Assembly: GCA_958510875.1 (NCBI GenBank)
Contig: OY294069.1
Span: forward strand, 5,208,001-5,272,000
Source of the DNA: Endomychus coccineus
Lineage: Eukaryota > Arthropoda > Insecta > Coleoptera > Endomychidae
Length of the DNA: 64,000 bases
Direction: 5' to 3'
In this document: positions 1-10,182 of the stretch, in pieces
Layout of the letters: each line of letters opens with the position of its first letter
Numbering within the stretch: position 1 is the first letter of the stretch
Made by a program: the position numbers and the translations under genes
The notes under the pieces: model-generated
Database searches by the model: none
What the model saw: only the letters and a program-made list of their open reading frames with translations
Told to the model about the DNA's origin: nothing

Positions 1-800
1 GCTTTCAATATCCGATAAAAAATTGTGCAAATCAAAAACAGTACGAGAGTATCAACAGGTTTAAGTTTGAAATCTTTCAATTTTGCAATTAGTTCCAAAG
101 AATTTTTCACAGACAAACTTGGTGCCACTTGGAAGTTGCTAAATTCCTTCACCAACCATTATGCTATGTTATACGTAGGACACTTAATGTTTGAAACGAT
201 TGGTCTCATGGAATTACCCGGTTTATGAATCTTAGGTATAATACAGTTTAGGAAGATTAGGATTTGAAAGTCTAAGTTGGTATTTTAAATTATCGAAAAT
301 TACGGCTGTACATGATTTTAATGAATTATTGACTAGTTTAACGCATTTTGATAACGGATTCCTGGTAATCTGTTCATAGGCACCATCATTTAATAAGGTA
401 TTTACCGAATTGTGATAATCCTCTTTGCCCATAATTACCAGGGAACTTCCTTTATCTGCTTTCAAGTAATAAGTCTTTTTCTTTCAATGATTTACAGACA
501 TTATTGAATGAACTTTTATATGATTAGTTTGAATGTTCAAGAATTTTCTTGCACTTGTTGCGAATAAGAATTTTATCTTGAAAGTTGCGAGACCAAATCG
601 TATTTTCAATATCATTAATTAAATCCTCCGTAGGTAAATTCTTAGAATCAATTGCAAAATTTAAACCTTTATTTAACAAACTCATTTCCGTTTCATTGAA
701 AATTATATCGGTTTTATTATGAATAATGTTTATGTTCTTAGTTATTTCTTTGGGAGTTTTTGGTAACAATTGTTGAAATTTATGGGATTGGGTGATTATT
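1..800 (-). pseudogene. Penelope-like element reverse transcriptase, N-terminal part (partial)
   Basis: Two minus-strand open stretches (769-524 and 465-232) and an unframed continuation to base 1 read as the start of a Penelope-like (PLE) reverse transcriptase. Visible blocks are SLLNKGLNFAI, then KADKGSSLVIMGKEDY, then LSNPNLPKLYY. Beyond a frameshift come pieces resembling the MRPIVS and SLSVKNSLELIAKLKDF segments that precede the catalytic palm. KADKG plus DY and LLNKGLNFA are characteristic of this class. The copy is broken by stops around 466-523 and 231 and runs off the window before the YxDD box. It is a dead fragment. Penelope pieces in both orientations occur again near 37-39 kb. 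Confidence 0.68.
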
Positions 801-2490
801 TCTTATTTATAGTGTTATTTTGGCATAGAGGTTAAGATCGAGTTCATTTCATACTTCTTATAAATGTTAAAATAACACTCAATATAGTGCGATTGAAGAG
901 TTACTCGTATACAGGGAACATATCTCACACTATGAACTAGGTGGTGTTTGAGCCAGTTGCCTTCTAAAATTGATTCTGAGCTGTACATCAGCGTAATACT
1001 TATTACAACAGAAAATTAAGTCAAATCAAATCAATCCTAATGTAAGCTTTTTAATGCCAGGTGGGCCTGTCATGTAATTGAAATCACAAAACATTTTACT
1101 TATGTTATTTCCTCAGAATCTGATGTGGCTCCCCAAAAGAAATAAATCCCGCGCCCAAAGTTTTATTGTGTACACAGATTTAATATACCATAAACTTATC
1201 ATGGATTTGTAGGCAACACGTCTTACATCATGAAGTAGCACAAGTTGCATCAAAACTGTGTTGGAATTAGAATAAGTTTAATTGTGAACATTATAAATAA
1301 TTACTATTTACTACAAACCGTATAATGCCATACTTCTCACATATTTTGTAAACCTAAAATGAAACTTTGAAGAAGCCAGGGAATCGCTAAAGACACATTT
1401 CTTAGGTGCATTTTGAAGTAATAGTAAGGCTTCTATGTTTCATTATTATAGAGTTCGAAGATTGGATTAATAAGTAAACCCAGTATATTGAAAATGTGAC
1501 ATAAAAAAATACCACATTTAAATTTTTTATAATCGTTGAATGCACTACCACAGGGTGTACATCAAATCTTTACAGAAAACTTAACACACAAGATATAAAA
1601 GTATTTGTTTGAAAGTTCACTTGCTTTGAATTATGATTCAGAACACAACTTAATTTCCACATCAAAATGGGCAAAACTCTTTAGTTTATCTAACAGATAA
1701 AGGATTCATTCAATAGAATCGAACTGGTCTCACAGCACAAACAATTACTTTTTGTTCTAGATGCCCATTTTCTGATGGTACCTCAGTGTCATAACACCCA
1801 CCTTTATAGAGAAGTACAACTTACATATAATTTCAAAACAAGTTGTATGCCTGAATTTGATTTAAGGAACACATTAAAGAAGTCCTAAATAGCTGAAGGG
1901 TGTTAGCTACAAACTGATGGAATTAAAATAATCAACATTATTAATGCAACCAAGTGAAATATAAGATCCATTCTAAGTATATTCCCACATCTTATCGTTA
2001 TTGAAAAGCATTATAAATAGCAACATATAGAAATTTCTGTATTCTCCGACCACACTGAATGTATCGAAAAGTATTCTAGCACTGAATTGACAATAAACAA
2101 GATCAATGTTATTTGTTTGCATGCATGATATAAAACGAAGCACACATCTGTTATATGAAAGTATCAATTGTTTATTATTTCATTAAATTAATAAGTAACA
2201 ATTGAAGCCCTTCAATACGATTCAATGATTCTTTCCTGCATTTAAATAAAAACAGTAATGAAGCAATTCAAACAAATTGCAAGTATCTCCAGACTTGCAA
2301 TCAATCACTGCTATAATAAATATCTGCGAAAATAACGACCTGTATCTTAAATTCAATGAATATTGACCTTTTCTGAAACATAACCTGAAAAATGCAAACC
2401 ATACATATCCCTATTACCTGTAGTATCTTTGGTGAAAACCAAACATTCTCACATCCGTTTATTCGGCAAAACAAGACCATCGATAAACCT
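801..2490. other. AT-rich stretch with no recognisable gene
   Basis: No open frame on either strand shows codon-like composition or a known motif. Stops are dense and the base composition is uniformly AT-rich. The short minus-strand frame at 1973-2167 looks random. I see no clear repeat here. Confidence 0.5.
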
Positions 2491-2499
2491 TTGAATATC

Positions 2500-2925
2500 G
2501 ACAATTATTTCAATATCCCAATAAGCGAAAATATAGAAATCTGTTTATTTGGAAATGCAAGACATTTTTGTTAAGACCTTTCACCGTTAGATGGCACTCT
2601 ACCTAGAGCTAACAATATTAATGTTCTATGCTCTAGCTAAAACGCCGTCTGTCAAAAACATTGCACTTACAAATCTCTATATTTTTAATGAATCGTGATT
2701 CCAAAATAAATGCCAATGTTCTATGCTCTAGCCAGAGCGTCATCTAACGTTGAAAAGTTTTATTAATGGCCTTGTACTTTCAAATAAGCAGATCTCTATA
2801 TTTTCGGTAATTTGTAACAATCATCAAAAATACAGAGATCTGTATATTTGGAAGTGCAAAAGCTTTTGATAAAACCTTTCACAGTTAGATGGCGTTCTAG
2901 GTAGAGTTTAGACGCCAATTATTTC
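2500..2925. repeat. Inverted/direct repeat cluster built on a TTAGATGGC-type unit
   Basis: Three versions of one roughly 90-bp sequence occur. Two are direct (about 2530-2620 and 2835-2915): an A/T-rich 'atctgt.tatttgga' segment, then 'acctttcac.gttagatggc', then a 'tctag.tagag' tail. One is inverted between them (about 2715-2820). The arrangement suggests nested or adjacent copies of a small inverted-repeat (MITE-like) element. No coding capacity is seen. Confidence 0.55.
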
Positions 2926-2997
2926 AAAATCCCCCAAATAAATGCATCCCGCCCCCAATATATTTATTATCATACAACATCATATCAGATAACAAAC

Positions 2998-3212
2998 ACC
3001 ACATATTCGATAAATATACAATTATATGTAAATTCTTAAGAAATAGGTCACATTAACAAATATGTCAAATATATTTTCATCTTTACATATGTTTATGTCT
3101 AACCACCATCATCGGAAGACTTTTGAAAACTAATGTCAGGTGAACTAGTTTTCAAACGACTTTTGAAAATATACGTTACGTATGTGTTAATGTACCTGGG
3201 TCAAGAATCATT
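2998..3212. repeat. Degenerate copy of the 27.3-kb inverted-repeat family
   Basis: The arms (about 3018-3100 and 3160-3212) match the arms at 27252-27490: 'ttatatgtaaattctt', then 'aggtcacattaacaaatatgtcaa', with the reverse ending '.atgtgttaatgtacct'. The centre carries a mutated form of the ATCATCAG motif that is CTGATGA on the other strand; here it is CCGATGA. It is therefore a decayed copy. Confidence 0.55.
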
Positions 3213-3631
3213 ATTATATGAACTTATACAATCTCATGATACAAAAGAAAATAAAAAACCAAGACAAGTAATCGAGCTTGTACGTATTTAACAAAACTTT
3301 TATGTTTTCGAAGACAAGCAGATCCAATTTGCTCATAATCAACCTAAAATGAATAATTGGAGCAGATATTTTACAAAAATATATATTGAAATAATAATAT
3401 TCGCTCATCAAAGTATTAAAAAAGAATTTTGGAGAATGGAATTAAAAATAAATTAAATAGCCAACTAATAAAACTAATATTATTAATAAACATTGACTTC
3501 AATTTATGTATTGAGAAATGATTATCTTTTTCAGGTCGTTATATTTTTAACGTATCTTGGAAATGAAAATATATAATTATGGCATAACATTATGTGAACC
3601 TTGGTAAGCTTTAAAATTCCATCTTGTATAT

Positions 3632-4531
3632 ACAGGATGTTTCAGAAAGACCTCCCGTAAATGCAGGGGACGGTAGATTTTACAAAAATAATCAGATTTT
3701 TCGTATAAACTATGGTACTATCTTCTTTCGTTTCTGAGATACAGCGTTGAATTATATTTTTTGTAAACGAAATTTTGTTGTAGCTCCTGACCAGTTACAC
3801 ACATTATGTTGAAATCTGGTACTCGGGGGTTTCAGAGGACGCCAAATAAGACGGTTTAGTTAGTTTCAAATTATGCGGTAGAGGGTGCTGGGTCCGCGAC
3901 TTCTCAGCGACTCTTTTAGTCTTAACTTTTTTGAGAATAATTTTTTTGTTTTCTATGCAGATTTTTCGGGTTTACAATTTTATTTCAAACAATTAATGTA
4001 CTCTTGTTGAGGGTCTCAAAATTCCACCGTTTTCGAGAAAAACGCGTTTAAATGAACATATCAAAAACTCATTAACAAATTTACTTACTCACGAAATCGC
4101 GTATGTTCATTTAAACGCGTTTTTCTCGAAAAGTGTGAGATTTTGAGAATCTCGACAAGAGTACTTTATTTGTTTGCAATAAAATTGTAAACCAGAAAAA
4201 TGTGCAAAGAAAACAAAAAAATTATTCTCAAAAAAGTTAAAGCTAAAAGAAACACCGAAAAGTCGCGCACCCAACGCTCTCTACCGCATAATCTGAAACT
4301 AACTAAACCATCTTATTTGGCGTCCTCTGAAACCCCCGTGTACCACATTTTAACAAAATGTGTGTAACTGGTCAGGAGCAACAGCAAACTTTCATTAAAC
4401 AAAATTAAATTCAACGTCTGTCTCCGGAACGTAAGAAGATAGGACCATAGTTTATTCGAAAAATCTGATTAATTTTGTAAAATCTACAATCTCCTGCATT
4501 CACGGGAGGTCTTTCTGAAACACCTTGTATA
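3632..4531. mobile_element. 900-bp palindromic fold-back element (non-coding)
   Basis: The left half (3632-about 4075) and right half (about 4090-4531) are imperfect reverse complements over essentially their whole length. The outer end is 'acaggatgtttcagaaagac' on the left and its complement 'ctttctgaaacaccttgtat' on the right. The arms meet at 'atgaacatat' / 'gtatgttcat' near 4055-4110. The ends begin CAGG.TGTTTC, which recurs in other inverted-repeat elements here (16378, 59897, 25755, 35238) and is common at termini of Tc1/mariner-derived insect elements. No transposase coding is present, so this is a non-autonomous element with arms of about 440 bp. Confidence 0.82.
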
Positions 4532-5365
4532 TCTTCGTATATTGAATAGTTTAAAAAGTTGAATATGGAAAATTGTGTTCAAACAGAGGGAAAACAAGTT
4601 AAGTGAGTCAATTGAATAGTCAACAATGAAACAGTCTGTATATTAAAAATTTAATGTCTTTCTGAAGGATGAGATCAAAATACAAAATTATTATGATGCA
4701 TTAGGTTATTTTTACTCATTATGTCTAGCTATGTAATTGGGAAGACGTTGTTCAAACCAAGGAATAACAGATTTTGAATGATTCAAATAGCCAACCCCTG
4801 ATAACTCCCACGACTGAACAGTCTGTATATTAAGAATTGAAGTCTTTCTGAAGGATGAGATCAAAATACAAAATTATTAATGCATTATGCTAGGTCATTA
4901 AACAGAAACTGTTCAAATTCAGGAATAACAGACTTTGAATCATTCAAACAGCCACCCACTGATATTCCCTAGACTGAACAGCCTGTATATTGAATAATTG
5001 AAAACATTGAATATGACGAAATGAGTTCAAAAACAAACGAAAAACAAGTTGAGTAAGTCAATTGAATAGTCAAGAATTAAATAGTCGTGTCTATTGAGAA
5101 ATGAATGTTTTTCTGAGGGATGAGATCAAAATACAAAATTAATATAATGTATTACGTTTGATTTACTTATTGTGTCGAGTTTTGTGTTATTGTGAAGAAG
5201 CTTTTCAAACTAAGGAATAACAGATTTTGAATGATTCAAATAAGCAACCACTGTTACTCCCACGACAAAATATAGCTTGTATATTGACTTTTGAAAAACA
5301 TTGAATCTAATGAATTGTGTTAACACAGATAAAAAACAAATCAATAAAGTGAATTGGATACCAAA
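4532..5365. repeat. Degenerate tandem array, long period near 456 bp with shorter sub-units
   Basis: The 'ctttctgaaggatgagatcaaaatacaaaatta' block occurs near 4658, 4846 and 5110. A companion block ('gttgaatatg...gtgttcaaa..aaaacaagtt.agt.agtcaattgaatagtcaa') occurs near 4556 and 5010, with a third decayed form near 5300. A third block ('ggaataacagattttgaatgattcaaata') recurs near 4760, 4930 and 5212. The array abuts the right end of the 3632-4531 palindrome, and its first 'cttgtatat' overlaps that terminus. Confidence 0.7.
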
Positions 5366-6035
5366 CTACTGAAAGTAACAAACCAGTATGTGCTAACAAT
5401 TTCTTCAGAGTTTCTGATTCTGGAGATGGGACTTGTTTTTGCTCTTAACTCATTACAGCTTGTATGTTATAACCATTTAACTTGTTGAATTTTTGCTTGT
5501 GAAGAACGGTAAAAAACAAAATGTTAAATCTAAATACGCAACTTTGCAGCTCTCAAATACTTGTCAAAGTTCGAAATTCAACAGATGATAATTAACAATA
5601 AATAATTTTACAACAGTAACTGCAATGCTGAATTTCTACTTCATCTAAGTCCATCAAGTTTGGCCCTGCATTTCTCCAATTAGTTGAGGTAACAAAGTAA
5701 AAGCCATATTATCGAACAACTGCAGAAATAAGAACTATTAATCATTGTAGAAACCAAAGTTAAAACAGCAAAATATTAATGTACAAAATTTAGAAGATAC
5801 TTATAATATATTAATATCAGATCAAATTGTTTAAGGAGCTTGTGAAAATCTCCTTTTCCTAATAAATTTCGCACATTTAATTTTAAAATTAGGGATTGTG
5901 CTTGAATACTTTTTGGTATCTTTTGGAAAATATCTGCAATGTACAACTATTTTTTGTAACCTGTCGGATAGTAGAAGAGCTACTACACCACAAGAAAGAG
6001 CCAACCTTTTTGCTGGAATGTTTGCAGCAAATTCA
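5366..6035. other. No recognisable gene
   Basis: This is AT-rich flank. A 74-codon minus-strand frame (6055-5831) is open and unusually basic at its C-terminus, but I cannot assign it. It overlaps the 5' truncation point of the retrotransposon that begins near 6040. Confidence 0.4.
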
Positions 6036-6039
6036 ACTT

Positions 6040-7425
6040 CAGCTGGGAAATGCACCTGGAAATCCGGGTAAAGAAGGCCGTTGCATCCTTATGGACATGC
6101 AGGAGAGCCTTCACAAACACATGGGGTCTACGGCCACAGGTTCTGCACTGGATCTACATGGCCATGATTCGCCCAATCACAACCTACGAAACCGTTGTGT
6201 GGTGGCCGGCGACAGAAACGGCTCAGCGACTTGCCTGCGTGGAGATAACGGGGGCTATGAGAGGTTCTGGTGGGGATCGTCCCTCTACAATTCCACATCA
6301 AAACAATGGCCGCGGGTACGGCGTATCGGCTGGTTGGTCTAGGCCAGTGGATCGGTGCGTCTATGCCTCGCGGTCATGGCAAAATCTGAGATTGGGCAGC
6401 CGAGAACTGCCCAGGATGCGATAGCGCCTGCTGTCAAGTTTCAAACACCAGAAGTCCTCGAAACGCAGAGGACGGACTGGGAGAACAAGAACTCTAGACC
6501 GCTTCCGCCAGGGGGACTCGTGTGGTTCACGGACGGGTCTAAGACTGACGAGTCTAGCGGAGCCGGAGTCTACTCGTGTACACCCAGAAGGGAGATTTCA
6601 GTTCCCCTAGCTGGCCACGCGACTGTTTTCCAGGCTGAGGTCTATGCAATACGTACATGTGCCCTGGAAAACCTTACATTAAACTACGGAGGTAGGCGGA
6701 TTTACATCTGCACTGACAGCCTAGCGGCCCTAGGTGCACTGCGCGCCCACAGAGTGACTTCTAGGCTTGTCTTGGAGTGCAGGGATACTCTGGTTGAAGG
6801 AACAAACTACAGCTGGTGTGGGTACCTGCCCATTCTGGCGTGAAGGGAAACGAAGTGGCCGATGAATTGGCCAAATGGGGTTCCTTGAGCGCCCCACACC
6901 CCGATTCCACCATCGGAATTTCATCGACCACCGGGCTCCACGCCCTCAAGGAGCTATTGGATAGACAGTGGCTCTCGGTCTGGCGTGGTTCCCCCGGCAA
7001 AGGGCAGGCGAAGCTCCACATTATGGAATTACCGCCTAAACTCTCTAAAAAACCCTACTCTCTATGAGCAGGAAAGGCCTAATACTGGTGACAGGACTCC
7101 TCATAGGACACTATCATCGGAATAAACATCTACACACATTGAGCAAAGTTCACCCTGTTTATAGTAGATGTGGAGAGGCGGATTAAACTGCTTCTCACAT
7201 CCTAGCAGAATGTCCAGCACTGGCTTCTCTTAGGCTACAACACATCGGCAGCACACATATACATATACTGCTTGAAGCCATAAGAGATATCAGTCCATGC
7301 CAAAATCTTAGCCTTCGGCACTGCCTTAGGCCTGCTGGACCGATTCTTGTGTCAAAGGGCGCACAATGGACCCAATCAAGCGGTATAAGTGCTCCGGACT
7401 TGTCCGCCCCCGCTTTCATTGATTA
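6040..7425 (+). pseudogene. 5'-truncated non-LTR retrotransposon: RT thumb, RNase H, zinc knuckle
   Basis: A GC-richer island encodes, in order, the end of a reverse transcriptase (RPQVLHWIYMAMIRPI..., VVWWPATETAQRLACVEITG; about 6050-6350), an RNase H domain and a C-terminal CCHC-like tail. The RNase H acidic positions are all visible: FTDGSK, VFQAEVYAI, CTDSLAALGAL and GNEVADELA, with the WVPAHSGVKGNE motif. The tail reads TGLLIGHYHRNKHLHTL...CGE...SHILAECPAL. The copy needs at least two frameshifts (near 6350-6420 and 6810-6840) and has in-frame stops after 7067. It is dead, though the RNase H core is well preserved. The architecture fits R1/LOA/I-like clades; the clade is inferred. The 5' end is lost near 6040. 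Confidence 0.85.
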
Positions 7426-7439
7426 ACTGATTGATAGGG

Positions 7440-7832
7440 AGGAATTTCACATAGTGAGCGACATTTGCATTTTCTTCACGAACTACTTCCTGTGCTTCTC
7501 GAAAATGTGCCATTACAATTGCGAGCAAACATGTGTTTCCAGCATGTCGGACTCCACCTCATAAAGCAACAATTGTCCAACAATATTTAAATGAAACTTA
7601 TGGTGAACATTGCATTAGCTATAAATGGGACTTGACCCCCCCAGTAGACTTATTCTTGAGGGAAACTTTGAAAAATGAAGTTTCCAGAATATCATCTGTT
7701 AACTTGGAACATTTAAAAGAAAAAATCAGAAATGATTGCAATGAACTATCTAGAGATAAGGCTTCAGTAAGAGAAGTAAGGCAGAGATTGGATATGTTTA
7801 GAAATAGGAGGTGGTCACAAAATTTCATGTAA
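7440..7832 (+). pseudogene. Tc1/mariner-like transposase, C-terminal fragment
   Basis: The plus-strand frame at 7533-7832 is preceded by in-frame relics back to about 7440. It aligns by eye with the end of an insect mariner-like transposase. A decayed form of the DGAPPH block (ACRTPPH) is followed by VQQYLNETYGEH, then LTPPVDLFLRETLKNEV (from the SPDLTPLDFFLWG.LK.V block), then SSVNLEHLKEKI and a basic RQRLDMFRNRRW end. The second catalytic Asp and the SPD Asp are not preserved. I see no terminal repeats. It lies directly 3' of the RNase H retro-relic. Confidence 0.6.
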
Positions 7833-8109
7833 TGAATGTCTACATACTTCTTTTTTCTTAATTATGGTAACAGTAGTAATATAATTATTATGTGTTTTTT
7901 AATGTTAAATTAACAATTAATACTAAAAAATAATGATATTTAATTATTGACAGGTGCGACTTTTCTTTTTCTATCTATATCTTATTCAATATGCCAAAAT
8001 ATAAGTATCTTTCACATTTTGATGGCGTCATTACTTTACTTTCCAAATATGGAAAAATATACAAATTTGTCTTAAAATGTACCTTACTCAATCGCATTTA
8101 AGAAACTCT

Positions 8110-8600
8110 TTTCAGATTTTTTCTACCGTTTTTCCTTTTCTTATAATAGAACTGAGACATGGAGTTTCGCTCACTTTGTACAGACCCATTCTGTGCAGGT
8201 ATCCTTTCATTGGACTTTGACCAGTGAGAAGACCTAAATTATTCGGACCAGGTTCTTACTCATTTTGAGTAGTTCTTCAGTTCTGTATTTTTTCGACATT
8301 TTCCCTTGATGCATGAGAGGCCCTTCATTCCAGCGCTCTCTTTATAGTTGTTTGACCCAGTCTCGTGTGCATCCTCGGACAGCGGTTTCTGTCTCTCCGA
8401 ATACTGGGTAATTTTTCACCATCATACCAAAGATGTATAAGTGATCATGGATTCCACTACAATGTCCAATACGACATTTAGGACTCAGTCCCCATGTCTT
8501 CCCGTGTGCGTGCGTTTGTTTCCACGGTCTTGTTCTTGCCTTTTATCACCTAGCTAATGGTTCCAGGTAAGTTTCGAGTCAAGGATTACACCGAGAAATT
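8110..8600 (-). pseudogene. Decayed non-LTR retrotransposon tail (weak)
   Basis: The reverse complement of about 8150-8240 reads NNLGLLTGQSPMKGYLHRMGLYKVSETPCL. This resembles the 'GLLTGHC.LN.HLH.MGL...P.CR.C' segment that follows RNase H in insect non-LTR elements, and similar strings occur near 55.8 kb and 24.7 kb. The upstream part (8240-8600) is broken and unassigned. Confidence 0.4.
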
Positions 8601-9780
8601 TAATTTCTCCTGCTTCTCTGTAATATTTGACTAGCCTTGATTAGACTGTTGATGGTGATGAATGCTCCATTTAAAGGGGACTGTTAATGAATTTCTTTAT
8701 TGTTCATAACTTTTTTCCATGTTTTTCTACAAGGAAGGCGTGCTCTCTCGACCGTTACCATGCTGTTTCTTTAACCAATCCAAGAGAAGCGGTCAAATGT
8801 GATTGGCGCGGTTGTCTGTGCATATATATATATATACGCCCTGTTATATAATTTCTTCGCAGGTTTTCCAGGGCGGATGTCAAAATTACTCAGTACTTAG
8901 CCTCAAAATCCGCTTTACGTATCTAAGGCGACTGACTTGTGATCCTTGGCCTTAACTACACTCCTGCACCCGAAGCAAACTCATTTTGTACCCTCACAAC
9001 GTTGTAAGCTCACAACGTTACATTGTCAAAGGACCGTGGAAGTGGGTCAAATGTGCACGTGTGTGAGTGAGCAATCAAAATGGATGTGTTCGATGTAAAT
9101 GAACTTTTTGAAGCTTTGAAGTGAAAGACTGCTAAACCAGTATCAACTTCAATTATCGAGTCGATCTGGTGAGGAAGATCAGTCTGGAGACGCTTCTTCC
9201 ACTCTCTATGTACAGCAACTTTGTCGGATTGCATAAGACTGCACATAATTACTTTACAGCAATACTAAGTTTTACATTATTGATGTATTGCATGTAATGA
9301 CGATTATTTTCTAACTCTACGTTATAACCAACTATCTTAAAGCCATAGTGATGTTTTAATCAATAAATTAACACTTTAGTTGATCTCACCTGGAATATGT
9401 TTCATTCCACTCACGTTGTATCTCCAAAATCCATTCATTTGAACGATCCATATGAGCATGTAAAATAATAAAAGGGGCATAAGTTTATCGCAATAACCAA
9501 ATTGTATAATACAAACATCAAAAATTTGAAATTATATTTGTATGTAGGTACTTTGGAATATTAATAGAACATAGTTTTTAGATTTTTTGCTGTCATTCTA
9601 TGAAGAATATTGAAAAATCACAATTATCCTAACACGAGCAGTTCAAACTCGAATGGAAATACTACATGAACGAATTTTTATATACGATCCCCTCTGTTTC
9701 TAAAATAATCTACATAACATCATGTGATACCACTACAGTATGAATATCTGGGAGCGTCTTATTCCTCAAATTTATTTTTA
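8601..9780. other. No recognisable gene; short (TA)n at about 8821-8837
   Basis: Stops are dense in all frames. One short dinucleotide run is the only simple repeat. The minus-strand 78-codon frame at 9246-9010 has no motif I recognise. Confidence 0.45.
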
Positions 9781-9781
9781 G

Positions 9782-10027
9782 AAAATCATTGCACTACTAA
9801 CAGAATTAAACGAATCAGAGAATAATGTAAATGTTAAGAAGCTATACAAGCTAGTGGCTAGTTTCCATACAATAACTTATTCAGATACAGTCCTGCCCTT
9901 AAATATTATAATTGTAGAACGACCCACAATGACAGCAGGAGACAAAACCTCGGTGATACTAATTGACATATTGCCAGAAAACATATCATCAAGGCTTGAT
10001 CAATTGCAAAATCATTTCTTATCGTAA
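9782..10027 (+). CDS. Unassigned 81-codon open stretch without ATG, possible exon or TE coding relic
   Basis: Immediately after 'tttatttttag' (a possible splice acceptor, or just an in-frame TAG) a frame runs 81 codons to TAA at 10025. Its composition looks coding: IIALLTELNESENNVNVKKLYKLV near the start, ending in LPENISSRLDQLQNHFLS. It contains no early Met, so ORF finders miss it. It ends about 155 bp before the satellite array. I do not recognise the family. It could be the last exon of an unknown gene, a fragment of a retroelement gag or transposon ORF, or chance. Interruption of a once larger unit by the array is possible. Confidence 0.3.
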   Translation, partial: KIIALLTELNESENNVNVKKLYKLVASFHTITYSDTVLPLNIIIVERPTMTAGDKTSVILIDILPENISSRLDQLQNHFLS

Positions 10028-10182
10028 CAAATTCAAACTAAATCGGAAAATCAAATGATTGAAGAAAATGATCATCGAATGGCAACCCTCCCTAACCAAC
10101 CAAACATTACAGTTTTGAAATAATCTCTAACGTGAAGGGACTAAGCCCGATTAGAAGGGAAGAACAATTAGCCAGAGGTCCC

